DNA of 29,310 nucleotides. It comes from JAZKFT01 sp963845495. GTDB taxonomy: Bacteria; Bacteroidota; Bacteroidia; Chitinophagales; Chitinophagaceae. The notes under the pieces were generated by a model that saw only the letters and a list, made by a program, of their open reading frames with translations, was not told where the DNA came from and ran no database searches. Each line of letters starts with the position of its first letter. Position 1 is the first letter of the stretch. A program made the position numbers and the translations under genes. Below are positions 1 to 8,114 of the stretch, one piece after another. Where the stretch lies: assembly GCA_963845495.1 (NCBI GenBank), contig CAWJTH010000144.1:1-29310 (forward strand). Reading direction: 5' to 3'.

Positions 1-461
1 AGGTAGAACATTGCGTTACAGAAGAGGTTATCAATTTCGACTTGATAAAGGAACAGATAAAAATTGCCGCAGGCATTGCCATAAGTGGTAAAAACTACGA
101 ACCGACTTGTCACGCCATTGAGTGCCGTATCAATGCTGAAGATCCGTACAACGATTTCCGCCCTAGCCCGGGAAGAATTACCACTTTGCACCAACCGGGT
201 GGCCACGGTGTAAGGGTTGATAGCCATGTGTACGCAGGTTACACCATTCCGCCTTATTATGATAGTATGATTGCCAAACTGATTGCCGTGGCACAAACCC
301 GCGACGAAGCGTTGGACACCATGTACCGTGCTTTGAGCGAATATGTGATTGAGGGTGTAAAAACTACTATTCCTTTTCACCTGCAATTAATGAAAGATGA
401 ACGTTTCCGCAGCGGTGATTTTAATACAAAATTTTTGGAAGGTTTTGAAATGAAAAAGTGA
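1..461 (+). CDS. accC: Biotin carboxylase subunit of acetyl-CoA carboxylase, C-terminal part
   Basis: AccC carries out ATP-dependent carboxylation of biotin on the carrier protein BCCP, the first half-reaction of acetyl-CoA carboxylase in fatty acid synthesis (cytosol). Only the last ~152 codons are present; the frame is open from base 3, so the gene begins before the window. Visible family motifs, in order, are VEHCVTEEV (most homologues have Pro where this has Cys), HAIECRINAED with the conserved Glu and Arg of the catalytic face, and VDSHVYAGYTIPPYYDSM, typical of the C-terminal lobe. The end FEMKK is normal for the ~445-residue subunit, so there is no fused BCCP domain; BCCP (accB) is probably upstream, outside the window. 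A rho-independent terminator follows at 537-570. The family assignment is nearly certain. Confidence 0.95.
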   Translation, partial: VEHCVTEEVINFDLIKEQIKIAAGIAISGKNYEPTCHAIECRINAEDPYNDFRPSPGRITTLHQPGGHGVRVDSHVYAGYTIPPYYDSMIAKLIAVAQTRDEALDTMYRALSEYVIEGVKTTIPFHLQLMKDERFRSGDFNTKFLEGFEMKK

Positions 462-536
462 GTGGTGAGTGGTGAATCGTGAGTTTTCACTTAACATTAT
501 CTTCTTCATTTTTATAGCCACAAGACGATAAGGTAA

Positions 537-570
537 AAAAGCAGCACAAAGTAATTTTTGTGCTGCTTTT
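537..570 (+). terminator. Rho-independent terminator after accC
   Basis: A 14-bp perfect stem (arms 537-550 and 557-570, 6-nt loop) with a GC core (GCAGCAC/GTGCTGC) and an A-tract before and T-tract after. It could work in both directions, ending accC on the plus strand and the minus-strand Uma2 gene that stops at 629. The rest of 462-628 holds a short GTGAGTGGTGA-like direct repeat near 461-482 and no gene. Confidence 0.8.
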
Positions 571-628
571 ATTTTTGCAGATCAATTTAGATAATTGAAT
601 ACCGATTGGGGGGATCCGGTTGAATAAC

Positions 629-1258
629 CTATTCTATTTCATCCAAATCCACACCCTCCTTTTTCAAATATTCACCAATATTGAAAGTTAGGCCAGGCGT
701 TAGTTCCAGTGTTTCATCCCAATTATGCCAATACCATTCTTCTTTTTTTGTAACTACCAAAACTTGGCGGGTGGTTGAAAAAACCCACAATATTTTTTGG
801 GTGCCGAAATCTATCAGCTTATTTATTTTCTTTTGCAGATAGGATAATTCCAATTCATTTGCTAAATCGGCAGATACATCTACCTCAACATGCAACAGTG
901 CCGGCACATTAATATATTTTGTAGTAATGGCCGCAGGCGGGATGTCTTCTTTTTTGTACACAAGAATATCTCCAGCAAGATTGTTATTTGTATTGATGTG
1001 GAGGCCAGGTTCTCCCGTTGCTATTCTAAATAATTCGTCATTTAAGCTTTTATACATTATCCCTAATATATAAGAAGTTATTAGCCACTGCAAAGAACTA
1101 GTGCCCATGATGTCTGCTGGTTTTTTTGTGTTGTTTAATACGTCCTTATACCCTCTGTAATAGATAGGTTTACCGTCCATTATTTCATAAATGAGGTAAT
1201 CAGGTACTTTTTGAGAACGTTTTTTCCTAACTGGTTTTGCTTTAATAGCTACTTCCAT
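629..1258 (-). CDS. Uma2-family (DUF820) putative restriction endonuclease-like protein
   Basis: A 209-residue protein resembling the Uma2/DUF820 family, a PD-(D/E)XK nuclease fold that is abundant in cyanobacteria and also found in Bacteroidota. Biological role and substrate are unknown for the family. The candidate catalytic core lies in the middle: an Asp in AGDILVYKKE (about residues 95-104), then Glu in LLHVEVDVS (about 121-129). The segment KLIDFGTQKILWVFSTTRQV follows, matching the family pattern in which a strand after the Glu carries a conserved Y/W and turns. The first 20 residues are basic (KAKPVRKKRSQK). The gene stands alone on the minus strand; the upstream glgB terminator separates it. 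The alternative is an uncharacterised nuclease-fold protein of another DUF; the fold class is more certain than the family name. Confidence 0.7.
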   Translation of the reverse strand: MEVAIKAKPVRKKRSQKVPDYLIYEIMDGKPIYYRGYKDVLNNTKKPADIMGTSSLQWLITSYILGIMYKSLNDELFRIATGEPGLHINTNNNLAGDILVYKKEDIPPAAITTKYINVPALLHVEVDVSADLANELELSYLQKKINKLIDFGTQKILWVFSTTRQVLVVTKKEEWYWHNWDETLELTPGLTFNIGEYLKKEGVDLDEIE

Positions 1259-1291
1259 AAATAGTTGCTTTTACCAAAAATAACAAAAAAT

Positions 1292-1324
1292 AGATTTGAC
1301 AACTTTTAAAAAGTTGTCAAATCT
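1292..1324 (-). terminator. Rho-independent terminator of glgB
   Basis: Inverted repeat with 16-nt arms (1292-1307 and 1309-1324, tip at 1308) built on TTTGACAACTT/AAGTTGTCAAA. Read on the minus strand, the stem is followed by a T-rich run (complement of the A-runs at 1275-1290). It lies directly after the glgB stop codon and ahead of the Uma2 start, so it should separate their transcription. Confidence 0.75.
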
Positions 1325-1330
1325 CCTAGA

Positions 1331-3532
1331 TCACTTAAATATCACTGCTCCCAGCGGTGGCAACTGCAAGGTTAGTTTATATAATTTTTTTTCTTCGTCC
1401 ACCAATTCCATCGGTATTTTCAGATTATAAGTATCGCCTGTGCCGTAAAATTCTTTATCATCGCTGTTAAAAATTTCTTTCCATTCTGCTTTACCATCTG
1501 TATAAATCGGCACATCGTTTCTTACCACCGGCGTCATGTTCAGCACAACCAAAATATCATCTTTTATATTCATGCCCTTACGGCGATAAGCAACAATACA
1601 TTCATTGCGCATGTTCATTTCCACCCATTCAAAACCACCTTGTATAAATTGCTTTTCGTATAATCCAGGTTCGCCTTTGGCAATGTGTAGCAACACTGAT
1701 ACACATTTTTTAAGTTTACTATGTGGTTCATATTGTAACAAGTCCCACTGTAATTCGGTATGGTGGTTCCATTCTTGCGTAGCACCAAACTCGTTGCCCA
1801 TAAACAACAATTTGCCACCTGGGTGCGTAAACATATAACTGTACATCAGGCGCATGTTGGCAAATTTCTGCCATTCGTCGCCGGGCATTTTGTACAGCAT
1901 AGGGCTTTTGCCATGCACCACTTCGTCGTGACTAAAAGGCAACATAAAGTTTTCGTCGTAGAAATACATCATGCTAAAGCTAAACTTGTCTTGATGATTT
2001 TTACGAGCAATGGGGTCAAGTTTAAAATAATCGATGGTATCGTGCATCCAACCCATCATCCATTTCATGCCAAATCCTAAGCCGCCCAAAAAAGTTGGTT
2101 TACTTACGCCGGGCCAATCGGTACTTTCCTCGGCAATAGTTTGCACATCTGGAAAATCGCGGTACACCATTTCGTTCATTTCTTTTACAAACGCAATAGC
2201 TTCGATGTTACCGTTACCGCCAAATTCGTTCGGTTCCCATTCACCTTCGTTGCGACTATAATCTAGTTTTAAAATGCTGCTTACCGCATCTACGCGAATA
2301 CCGTCGATGTGGAATTGGTCGAACCAATAGCGTGCATTACTAATGAGAAAACCCTTTACCTCGTTGCGGCGATAGTTAAAAATATAACTATTCCAATCGG
2401 GGTGATAACCTTTGCGCATATCGGCATATTCGTAGGTGTGCGTGCCATCGAACATGAACAACCCATGGCTATCGTACGGAAAATGGGAAGGCACCCAATC
2501 CAATACCACACCAATTCCCGCTTGGTGAAAAGCATCTACCATTGCTTTAAATTCTTCTGGCGTGCCAAAACGGCTAGTTGGCGCAAAATATCCCGTGCCT
2601 TGGTAACCCCAACTTCCATCAAACGGATGCTCCATTACGGGCATCAGCTCCACATGCGTAAAACCCATTTCTTTTACGTAGGGAACCAATCTTTCGGTAA
2701 TGGATGTATAACTATTATAAGCATCCTCGTTGTTTTTATCGGGCCGCATCCAACTGTGCAAATGCACTTCATACAATGTCCAAGGCGCATCCAATGCATT
2801 GTTTTTCTTGCGGTTAGCCATCCAGTTTTCATCGTGCCAAGTATAATTGCGATGCCAAGTAACGGAGGCCGTTTGTGGTTTATGTTCCCAATAAATAGCA
2901 TACGGATCGCCTTTGTCCAATTTTTTTCCTTCGTAGCCAACAATATGGTATTTGTAAGATTCGCCTTTGCCAATACCGGGTATAAACCCTTCCCAAATAC
3001 CACTTTTTTCAAGCCTTGGCATTAGTTCATGTTGGTGCGGTTTCCAGCCATTAAAATGACCGATAACTGAAAGCGAAGTAGCGTTGGGTGCCCAAACGGC
3101 AAAATAATAACCTTCTTGTCCCAATACTTCTATTTGATGGGCACCAAAAAAATGGTAGCCATTGTACATGGTACCGTTTTGGAAATTTTGAATGTCTTGA
3201 TCGCTAAAAAGCGAATAATTCCATACCAATTTTGTACTATCCACAAAATGGGTATCCTCATATTTTGGTGAACGCATGGTTGTTTTTGGGGCAATTGGCT
3301 TCGGGGCAACGGCAACTGCTTTTTCAGAAAGTTTCTCAACAATATTGTTGTTATCAACAGGTGGCGGTTCAATTGGTTTTGGCGCTTTTACTATTTTCTT
3401 TTTAACCGCTGTTTTAGGGGTTAATGGCTTTTCAGCTACAGGATTTTCAATCGTTTTTTTCTTAGTTGTTTTAATTTTAGTCTCATCTTTGGCGAGTTGT
3501 TCGTCAGGCGACGGCTTGGACAATCTTGGCAT
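1331..3532 (-). CDS. glgB: 1,4-alpha-glucan branching enzyme
   Basis: GlgB (GH13) cuts alpha-1,4 glucan chains and rejoins them as alpha-1,6 branches in glycogen synthesis. Residues 1-~88 are a Lys/Pro/Ala-rich tail of low complexity. A CBM48-like domain follows (FAVWAPNATSLSVIGHFNGW, 144-163), then the catalytic barrel. Conserved regions are DWVPSHFP (345-352), GIRVDAVSS with the nucleophile D415, TIAEEST with acid/base E468, and FSHDEVVHGK with the transition-state residue D536. The C-terminal beta domain ends in PPLGAVIFK. The 733-residue length is within the family range; the extra length is the tail. The ATG at 3532 is the first in-frame start: the frame stays open only to a stop near 3608, without another ATG. 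No other glycogen genes are near, so it is a stand-alone unit with its own terminator. Confidence 0.96.
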   Translation of the reverse strand: MPRLSKPSPDEQLAKDETKIKTTKKKTIENPVAEKPLTPKTAVKKKIVKAPKPIEPPPVDNNNIVEKLSEKAVAVAPKPIAPKTTMRSPKYEDTHFVDSTKLVWNYSLFSDQDIQNFQNGTMYNGYHFFGAHQIEVLGQEGYYFAVWAPNATSLSVIGHFNGWKPHQHELMPRLEKSGIWEGFIPGIGKGESYKYHIVGYEGKKLDKGDPYAIYWEHKPQTASVTWHRNYTWHDENWMANRKKNNALDAPWTLYEVHLHSWMRPDKNNEDAYNSYTSITERLVPYVKEMGFTHVELMPVMEHPFDGSWGYQGTGYFAPTSRFGTPEEFKAMVDAFHQAGIGVVLDWVPSHFPYDSHGLFMFDGTHTYEYADMRKGYHPDWNSYIFNYRRNEVKGFLISNARYWFDQFHIDGIRVDAVSSILKLDYSRNEGEWEPNEFGGNGNIEAIAFVKEMNEMVYRDFPDVQTIAEESTDWPGVSKPTFLGGLGFGMKWMMGWMHDTIDYFKLDPIARKNHQDKFSFSMMYFYDENFMLPFSHDEVVHGKSPMLYKMPGDEWQKFANMRLMYSYMFTHPGGKLLFMGNEFGATQEWNHHTELQWDLLQYEPHSKLKKCVSVLLHIAKGEPGLYEKQFIQGGFEWVEMNMRNECIVAYRRKGMNIKDDILVVLNMTPVVRNDVPIYTDGKAEWKEIFNSDDKEFYGTGDTYNLKIPMELVDEEKKLYKLTLQLPPLGAVIFK

Positions 3533-3828
3533 GGCTTTCAGTTTTGCGTGGGATGAAATTACTGGTTTTTCAATGCTTTTACCAAAAAGTTTTTCTGCAA
3601 CATATTAAAAAAAATCGTGCCTTTTGGTTGTAACAAATCCCAAATAAAAAAATTCCAAATTCCAAGTTAATAATCAGTCAAAACTTTTTGGGGCGAATTG
3701 TTGGAAATAGCTAGAACGGATTATTACAAAACTGCTTCCCGCACAATTCATAACGCATAATCCTACCTTCATAATTCTTAATGACATGTGCATGACTAAC
3801 GCGGACGCCGAATGACACTAATCAGTGT

Positions 3829-3836
3829 TACCTTTG
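3829..3836 (+). promoter_or_regulatory. Bacteroidota-type -7 element upstream of mnmA
   Basis: TACCTTTG matches the Bacteroidota sigma-A -7 consensus TAnnTTTG exactly. It ends 18 nt before the mnmA ATG at 3855, implying a very short 5' leader. I see no clear TTTG -33 element at the usual spacing. The remaining divergent glgB-mnmA spacer (3533-3828) contains a dispersed AATTCCAAATTCC motif (3650-3665) and no gene. Confidence 0.5.
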
Positions 3837-3854
3837 CCGCTTAATTTTAATGTG

Positions 3855-4961
3855 ATGAGTAAAGGAAAGGTATTGGTGGCGATGAGCGGCGGCATTGATA
3901 GCACCGTGGTTGCGCTAATGTTGCACCACGAAGGCTACGAGGTGGTGGGCATTACCATGAAAACTTGGGATTATGCCAGCAGCGGCGGTGGCGCTAAAGG
4001 CAAAAAAGAAACGGGCTGTTGCAATTTAGACAGCTTTAATGATGCCCGCATGGCTGCGGTGCAACATGGTTTTCCGCATTTTATACTAGACATTCGTGAA
4101 GAGTTTGGCAATTTTGTGATCGATAATTTTGTGGATGAATACATTGCTGGCCGCACGCCCAACCCGTGTGTACTGTGCAATACGCATATAAAATGGCGGG
4201 CTTTATTAAAGCGTGCCGATGCGCTGGGTTGCGAATTTATTGCCACCGGCCATTATGCCAACAAACACCAAACCGAAGACGGTCGCTATTATTTAAGCAA
4301 AGGTTTGGACGAAACCAAAGACCAAAGCTATGTTTTGTGGGGATTGCAACAAGATTTGCTGGCCCGTACGCTGTTGCCGTTGGGCAATTATCGCAAAACA
4401 GACATCCGTAAAATGGCGGAAGATTATGGCTATCCCGAATTGGCCAAAAAAGCAGAAAGCTATGAAATTTGTTTTGTGCCAGATAATGATTACCGCGGAT
4501 TTTTAAAACGCCGTGTACCAACGTTGGAAACGGAAGTGGCCGGCGGTTGGTTTGTTGATAAGGAAGGAAAGAAATTGGGGCAACACAACGGTTATCCTTT
4601 TTATACCATCGGGCAACGCAAAGGTTTGGGTATTGCTTTGGGCAAGCCAGCTTTTGTAACGCATATTGATCCGGAAACAAATACCGTAACGCTTGGCGAA
4701 GAAGAAGACTTGGACCGCAGCGAAATGATTGTGGGCGGCGTAACTTGGGCTAAATACGATGGCGTAACCGATGGCATGGAAATGATGGTGAAAATCCGCT
4801 ACAAAGACAAGGGCGCTTTAGCTAATTTATACAATGAAAACGGCAAGATAAAAGTAGTGTTTTACGAAAACGTAAAAGGTATTGCGCCTGGCCAAAGCGC
4901 CGTTTTTTACGAAGGCGATGATGTTGTTGGTGGTGGGATTATACAGCGGTCTGAACTGTGA
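3855..4961 (+). CDS. mnmA: tRNA 2-thiouridine(34) synthase MnmA
   Basis: MnmA adds sulfur to U34 of tRNA-Lys, -Glu and -Gln, using ATP to adenylate the base and persulfide sulfur from a relay. The N-terminal PP-loop is SGGIDS (residues 11-16 from the ATG at 3855). The two catalytic cysteines are C108 in PNPCVLCN and C206 in SYEICFVPD. A GCCNLDSFNDA segment (54-64) with an extra Cys pair precedes them. FYTIGQRKGLGIALG marks the start of the C-terminal domains. An in-frame GTG at 3825 would add 10 residues but lies upstream of and overlaps the likely promoter, so I prefer the ATG. The last three codons and the stop (SEL, TGA) lie inside the left arm of a repeat element that starts at 4950, so the native C-terminus may have been replaced. 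Confidence 0.95.
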   Translation: MSKGKVLVAMSGGIDSTVVALMLHHEGYEVVGITMKTWDYASSGGGAKGKKETGCCNLDSFNDARMAAVQHGFPHFILDIREEFGNFVIDNFVDEYIAGRTPNPCVLCNTHIKWRALLKRADALGCEFIATGHYANKHQTEDGRYYLSKGLDETKDQSYVLWGLQQDLLARTLLPLGNYRKTDIRKMAEDYGYPELAKKAESYEICFVPDNDYRGFLKRRVPTLETEVAGGWFVDKEGKKLGQHNGYPFYTIGQRKGLGIALGKPAFVTHIDPETNTVTLGEEEDLDRSEMIVGGVTWAKYDGVTDGMEMMVKIRYKDKGALANLYNENGKIKVVFYENVKGIAPGQSAVFYEGDDVVGGGIIQRSEL

Positions 4962-5122
4962 TTTATTAGATTAAGATGATTTTTGTGATTCTGTGTTGTA
5001 AAAATTATCCTAGTTATAAAAGCCAAACTAAACTTGTTAGATATTTGATATTTTAATCTAGAACTACTCATTCAATTTCAAAATCATAAAAATCATCTTA
5101 ATCTAATAAATCATAGTTCAGA
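4950..5122. repeat. Palindromic repeat element, copy 1 (41-nt arms, 91-nt loop)
   Basis: Arms 4950-4990 and 5082-5122 are reverse complements over 41 nt with two mismatches. Both mismatches are G in the left arm where A would pair perfectly; in a plus-strand RNA these become G-U wobbles, so the RNA stem would be unbroken. The arm consensus begins TCTGAACTRTGATTT and carries stops in all three forward frames. The left arm supplies the mnmA stop codon; the right arm ends 1 nt before the ATG of the GxxExxY gene. The loop (4991-5081) has a near-consensus -7 element, GATATTTG (5040-5047), which could start transcription of the GxxExxY gene. Confidence 0.9.
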
Positions 5123-5123
5123 C

Positions 5124-5524
5124 ATGATTAAAGAAGAATACAAATACTCAGACCTAACTTCTCGGATCATAAAATGCGCCATGATTGTTCACAGTACTTT
5201 GGGCAACGGTTTTCAGGAAATTATTTACCAACGGGCGTTAGAAATAGAACTTCGTTTAGCAGGAATTGGATTTGAACGTGAATTTGAAATGCCCATTTTT
5301 TATAGAGCTGAACAAATTGGTACAAGAAGAGTCGATTTTTTTTGGTCGACAACGTTGTCTCAGTTGAACTGAAAGCCATTACAAAAAAGGATGATGTGAA
5401 CCTTGCTCAAGGAATAAATTATCTAGAAGCTTATAATCTTGAAATTGGATTACTCATCAATTTCGGAGGAATAAGTTTAGAATTTAAAAGATTGAGGAAT
5501 AAAAAGTTTAAAGCAAAGCTTTGA
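5124..5524 (+). pseudogene. GxxExxY-family protein (PD-(D/E)XK-like), frameshifted
   Basis: The two reading frames 5124-5372 and 5342-5524 together encode one small protein (~131 residues) of the GxxExxY family, which belongs to the PD-(D/E)XK nuclease-like superfamily and has no established role. The name-giving motif is GFQEIIY (about residues 31-37). After RVDF (about residues 71-74), frame 1 runs into WSTTLSQLN and stops, while frame 2 continues as the expected LVDNVVSVELKAI, with the candidate catalytic D and the E-x-K. The shift falls in a run of eight T at 5335-5342; seven T would restore the frame. This could be a true pseudogene, polymerase-slippage variation or an assembly error. 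The gene sits exactly between two related palindromic elements. The start at 5124 follows the right arm of copy 1 with no obvious Shine-Dalgarno. Confidence 0.85.
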
Positions 5525-5530
5525 CTTTTA

Positions 5531-5621
5531 TCTGAACTATGATTTGTTTGATTAAGATGATTTATATGATTTTAGATTTGAATCATATAAATCATCTTAA
5601 TCAAACAAATCATAGTTCAGA
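5531..5621. repeat. Palindromic repeat element, copy 2 (perfect 41-nt arms, 9-nt loop)
   Basis: Arms 5531-5571 and 5581-5621 are perfect reverse complements over 41 nt. The arm matches that of copy 1 at 38 of 41 positions (using the copy-1 right arm). The three differences (arm positions 16, 19 and 34) occur on both arms of each copy, so pairing is kept. The right arm contains the stop codon of the ABC-F gene (5617-5619, minus strand). Between convergent genes it would also act as a strong hairpin for transcript ends. Confidence 0.92.
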
Positions 5622-7503
5622 CAATCTCACTTAACTCCAACCACCTCAATTCCATTGCTTCCAGCAAATTAGTTATTTCCCCAATCCTGTTTGAAGCCTT
5701 TTGCAGATCCTCAAAATCGGTTAAACTGCTGTTCAACAATTCAGTTAATTTTTGCTTTTCGGCTTCCAGTTTTGGCATTTCTTTGGTGATGGTGTCAAAT
5801 TCATTCTTTTCTTTAAAACTTGGTTTTCGTTTTTCAACAACTATTGGTTCAGGGTTTTCAGCTTGTGGCTTTTCGCTTTCCGCTTTTGGCTTTCCACTTG
5901 CTGATTTCTGCTTTTCCTCTTCTTCAATACGATACAACGTGTAACTGCCAGGAAAATCACGCACCACCCCATCACCTTCAAATACAAATAAATGGTCAAC
6001 TAATTTGTCCATAAAATAACGGTCGTGGCTCACAATCAGCACACAACCACGGTATTCAAACAAAAAATTTTCCAATACTTGTAGCGTCGGTAAATCCAAA
6101 TCGTTGGTCGGTTCATCCAAAATTAAAAAGTTTGGATTACTAAACAGGATCGACAATAATTGCAAACGCCGTTTTTCTCCGCCGCTTAAAGCTGACAAAT
6201 AAGTGTATTGTTTTTCGGGCGGAAATAAAAACAATTCCAAAAATTTCGCAGCGGATAAAGCGCCGCCGTCCGCCAGCGGAAAAGTTTCAGCAAAAGATTT
6301 TACATAATCAATTACCCGTATATCTTCTTTCCAAACAAGTCCGGTTTGGCTGTAATAACCAAACACAACCGTATCGCCCACATTTATTTTGCCGCTATCT
6401 GGTTGTTCAATGCCTTGCAGCATATTTAAAAAGGTAGATTTTCCAACACCATTTTTACCAACCACGCCCACACGCTCGCCCTTTGAAAAAGTGTAATCGA
6501 AGCCTTTTAAAATTTGCAAATCACCAAAAGCTTTGTTCACTTTCTTCAGCTCGATTACCTTTCCGCCCAACCTGCTCATTTTAATATTTAGTTGCAGTTG
6601 GTCGTCTACCAAACGTTCTTTGGCTTTTTTTTCTACTTCATAAAAATTATCTTGACGGCTTTTGCTTTTGGTCGTTCTGGCTTTTGGTTGCTTGCGCATC
6701 CATTCCAGTTCTTTGCGGTAAGTATTTTTTGCCTTGTCGATGCTGCTCAATTCGCTATCAATCCGGGCAGCTTTTTTCTCCATGTAATTTTCGTAATTGC
6801 CTTTGTACACATAAATATTGCTTCGGTCCATTTCCCAAATTACATCGCAAACATTATCCAAAAAGTAGCGATCATGCGTTACCATTAGCAAGGTTACGTG
6901 TTCTTGGTTTAGGTAAAATTCCAGCCATTCAATCATTTCTACATCCAAATGGTTGGTCGGTTCATCCATAATCAATAAACTATGCTGGTGCTCAAAACCA
7001 ATGTCAATCAAGGTTTTAGCTAACGCCACACGTTTGCGTTGGCCGCCGCTTAAGCTACCAACTACCTGGTCCATGTGATGAATATTCAGCTTCGCTAAAA
7101 TCTGTTTAACTTTTGAATCGAAATCCCAAGCGTTTAATTCGTCCATGGCAATCAAAGCATTGGTCAACGCTTCACCATCTTCGCTTTCGCTATACATTTC
7201 AAAATCGCGGATGGCATTTAAAACGGGGTGGTCGTGGCCAAAAATATTCTCGGCAATTGATTTGCCTTCTTCAAACTTCGGTTCTTGATCAAACAAGATA
7301 ACATGCACTTCTTTGTTGATGTTTAGCTTACCACCATCAGCGGTTTCTTGACCGGCCAATATTTTAAGCAAGGTCGATTTGCCCGTTCCGTTACGGGCAA
7401 TTAAGGCAATTTTCTCCCCTTCGTTTATGTGGAAAGTAATATTATTGAACAATGGCGTGATGCCGTAAGCTTTTGTTAGGTTTTCTGCTGATAAATAATG
7501 CAA
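5617..7503 (-). CDS. uup: ABC-F family ATPase, Uup type
   Basis: ABC-F proteins are soluble tandem ATPases that act on the ribosome or, for Uup, in ribosome function and DNA-related tolerance; they are not transporters. Cassette 1 has Walker A ARNGTGKST (36-44, first Gly replaced by Ala), signature LSGGQ (151-155), Walker B LLIMDE (176-181) and H-loop H210. The inter-domain linker with the P-site-tRNA-interacting region follows (about 225-310). Cassette 2 has GKNGVGKST (349-357), signature LSGGE (439-443) and LILDEPTND. After residue 525 come a Lys/Glu/Pro-rich spacer (KPKAESEKPQAENPEP) and a C-terminal coiled coil (about 560-628), the feature that points to Uup rather than EttA. There are no membrane segments. 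The stop codon lies within the right arm of palindromic element copy 2. The next gene upstream is 135 nt away across an A/G-rich spacer. Confidence 0.9.
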   Translation of the reverse strand: MHYLSAENLTKAYGITPLFNNITFHINEGEKIALIARNGTGKSTLLKILAGQETADGGKLNINKEVHVILFDQEPKFEEGKSIAENIFGHDHPVLNAIRDFEMYSESEDGEALTNALIAMDELNAWDFDSKVKQILAKLNIHHMDQVVGSLSGGQRKRVALAKTLIDIGFEHQHSLLIMDEPTNHLDVEMIEWLEFYLNQEHVTLLMVTHDRYFLDNVCDVIWEMDRSNIYVYKGNYENYMEKKAARIDSELSSIDKAKNTYRKELEWMRKQPKARTTKSKSRQDNFYEVEKKAKERLVDDQLQLNIKMSRLGGKVIELKKVNKAFGDLQILKGFDYTFSKGERVGVVGKNGVGKSTFLNMLQGIEQPDSGKINVGDTVVFGYYSQTGLVWKEDIRVIDYVKSFAETFPLADGGALSAAKFLELFLFPPEKQYTYLSALSGGEKRRLQLLSILFSNPNFLILDEPTNDLDLPTLQVLENFLFEYRGCVLIVSHDRYFMDKLVDHLFVFEGDGVVRDFPGSYTLYRIEEEEKQKSASGKPKAESEKPQAENPEPIVVEKRKPSFKEKNEFDTITKEMPKLEAEKQKLTELLNSSLTDFEDLQKASNRIGEITNLLEAMELRWLELSEIV

Positions 7504-7638
7504 GGGAAATAAGGAATAAAAAATTAAAAATAAGAAATAAGAAAGTCAAGAAACAAGGAACAAGAAAATCCAAGAAATTAAAAAAGAAAAATGCAGGAAG
7601 TTACTTTTTGTTGGAATTTGGATTTTCTTTTTTGGAAT

Positions 7639-8091
7639 TTATTTAGCCATTTCCTCAAATTCAAAACCATCATGTGTTGGAATTTCCGAAAACATGGCTT
7701 TTATTTTTTCGTCGGGCAGGTATAATTTTCTTTTAAGGGTATCTATCCAAGCTCCGTCAACGGTAAGTATTGCGGCCAATGTATCACCGTTTTTCCAAAC
7801 TTCGTGCACAATTGTCCAGCGGCTATAATCTTTTCTAGCTTTTAGTAAAGAAGCGCTGATGGTTAGTTTATCGCCAAACAATATTTCTCTTTTAAACACA
7901 CATTCTTCGCGAAAAAGAATAGGGCCGAAATGGTTTTCAATAAAAATGTGCATACTTAAACCCACCGATTCTAAAAAAGAGACACGGGTGAATGCGCATA
8001 AATCGTAATAAACAGAATGGCGAAGATGAAAGTTCGGGTCGAGGTCGCTCCAACGAACCTCAACATTTTTTGAAAATGGCGGTATGCCCAT
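7639..8091 (-). CDS. Acyl-CoA thioesterase-like protein (hot-dog fold, 4HBT/YbgC class)
   Basis: A 150-residue single hot-dog domain, probably hydrolysing an acyl-CoA thioester in the cytosol. The N-terminal motif VRWSDLDPNFHLRHSVYYD (about 11-29) is the 4HBT signature: the Asp in SDLD and the following His/Tyr positions correspond to the active-site turn and the start of the central helix. The middle has ECVFKREILFGDKLTI and SRWTIVHEVW strands typical of the fold. The usual GHVNN of YbgC is NFHLRH here, so substrate class cannot be inferred. It has its own promoter-like element 24 nt upstream (8115-8122). It is separated from the Uup-type gene by 135 nt that hold A/G-rich sequence and one copy of the dispersed TTGGAATTTGGA motif (7611-7626). 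Confidence 0.8.
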   Translation of the reverse strand: MGIPPFSKNVEVRWSDLDPNFHLRHSVYYDLCAFTRVSFLESVGLSMHIFIENHFGPILFREECVFKREILFGDKLTISASLLKARKDYSRWTIVHEVWKNGDTLAAILTVDGAWIDTLKRKLYLPDEKIKAMFSEIPTHDGFEFEEMAK

Positions 8092-8114
8092 AAATTAATT
8101 ACTGAAATGAAGCG

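Noticed and set aside
2309..3025. 238-codon open frame on the plus strand
   Set aside because: Lies wholly antisense to glgB, whose catalytic motifs are intact; composition is that of a shadow frame.
3825..3854. Upstream GTG start for mnmA
   Set aside because: It would place the start before the TAnnTTTG element, and the extra residues (MLPLPLNFNV) are not part of the MnmA family.
4950..5621. Insertion sequence
   Set aside because: No transposase and no target-site duplication that I could recognise; the only gene is GxxExxY-type. Kept instead as a repeat-associated unit.
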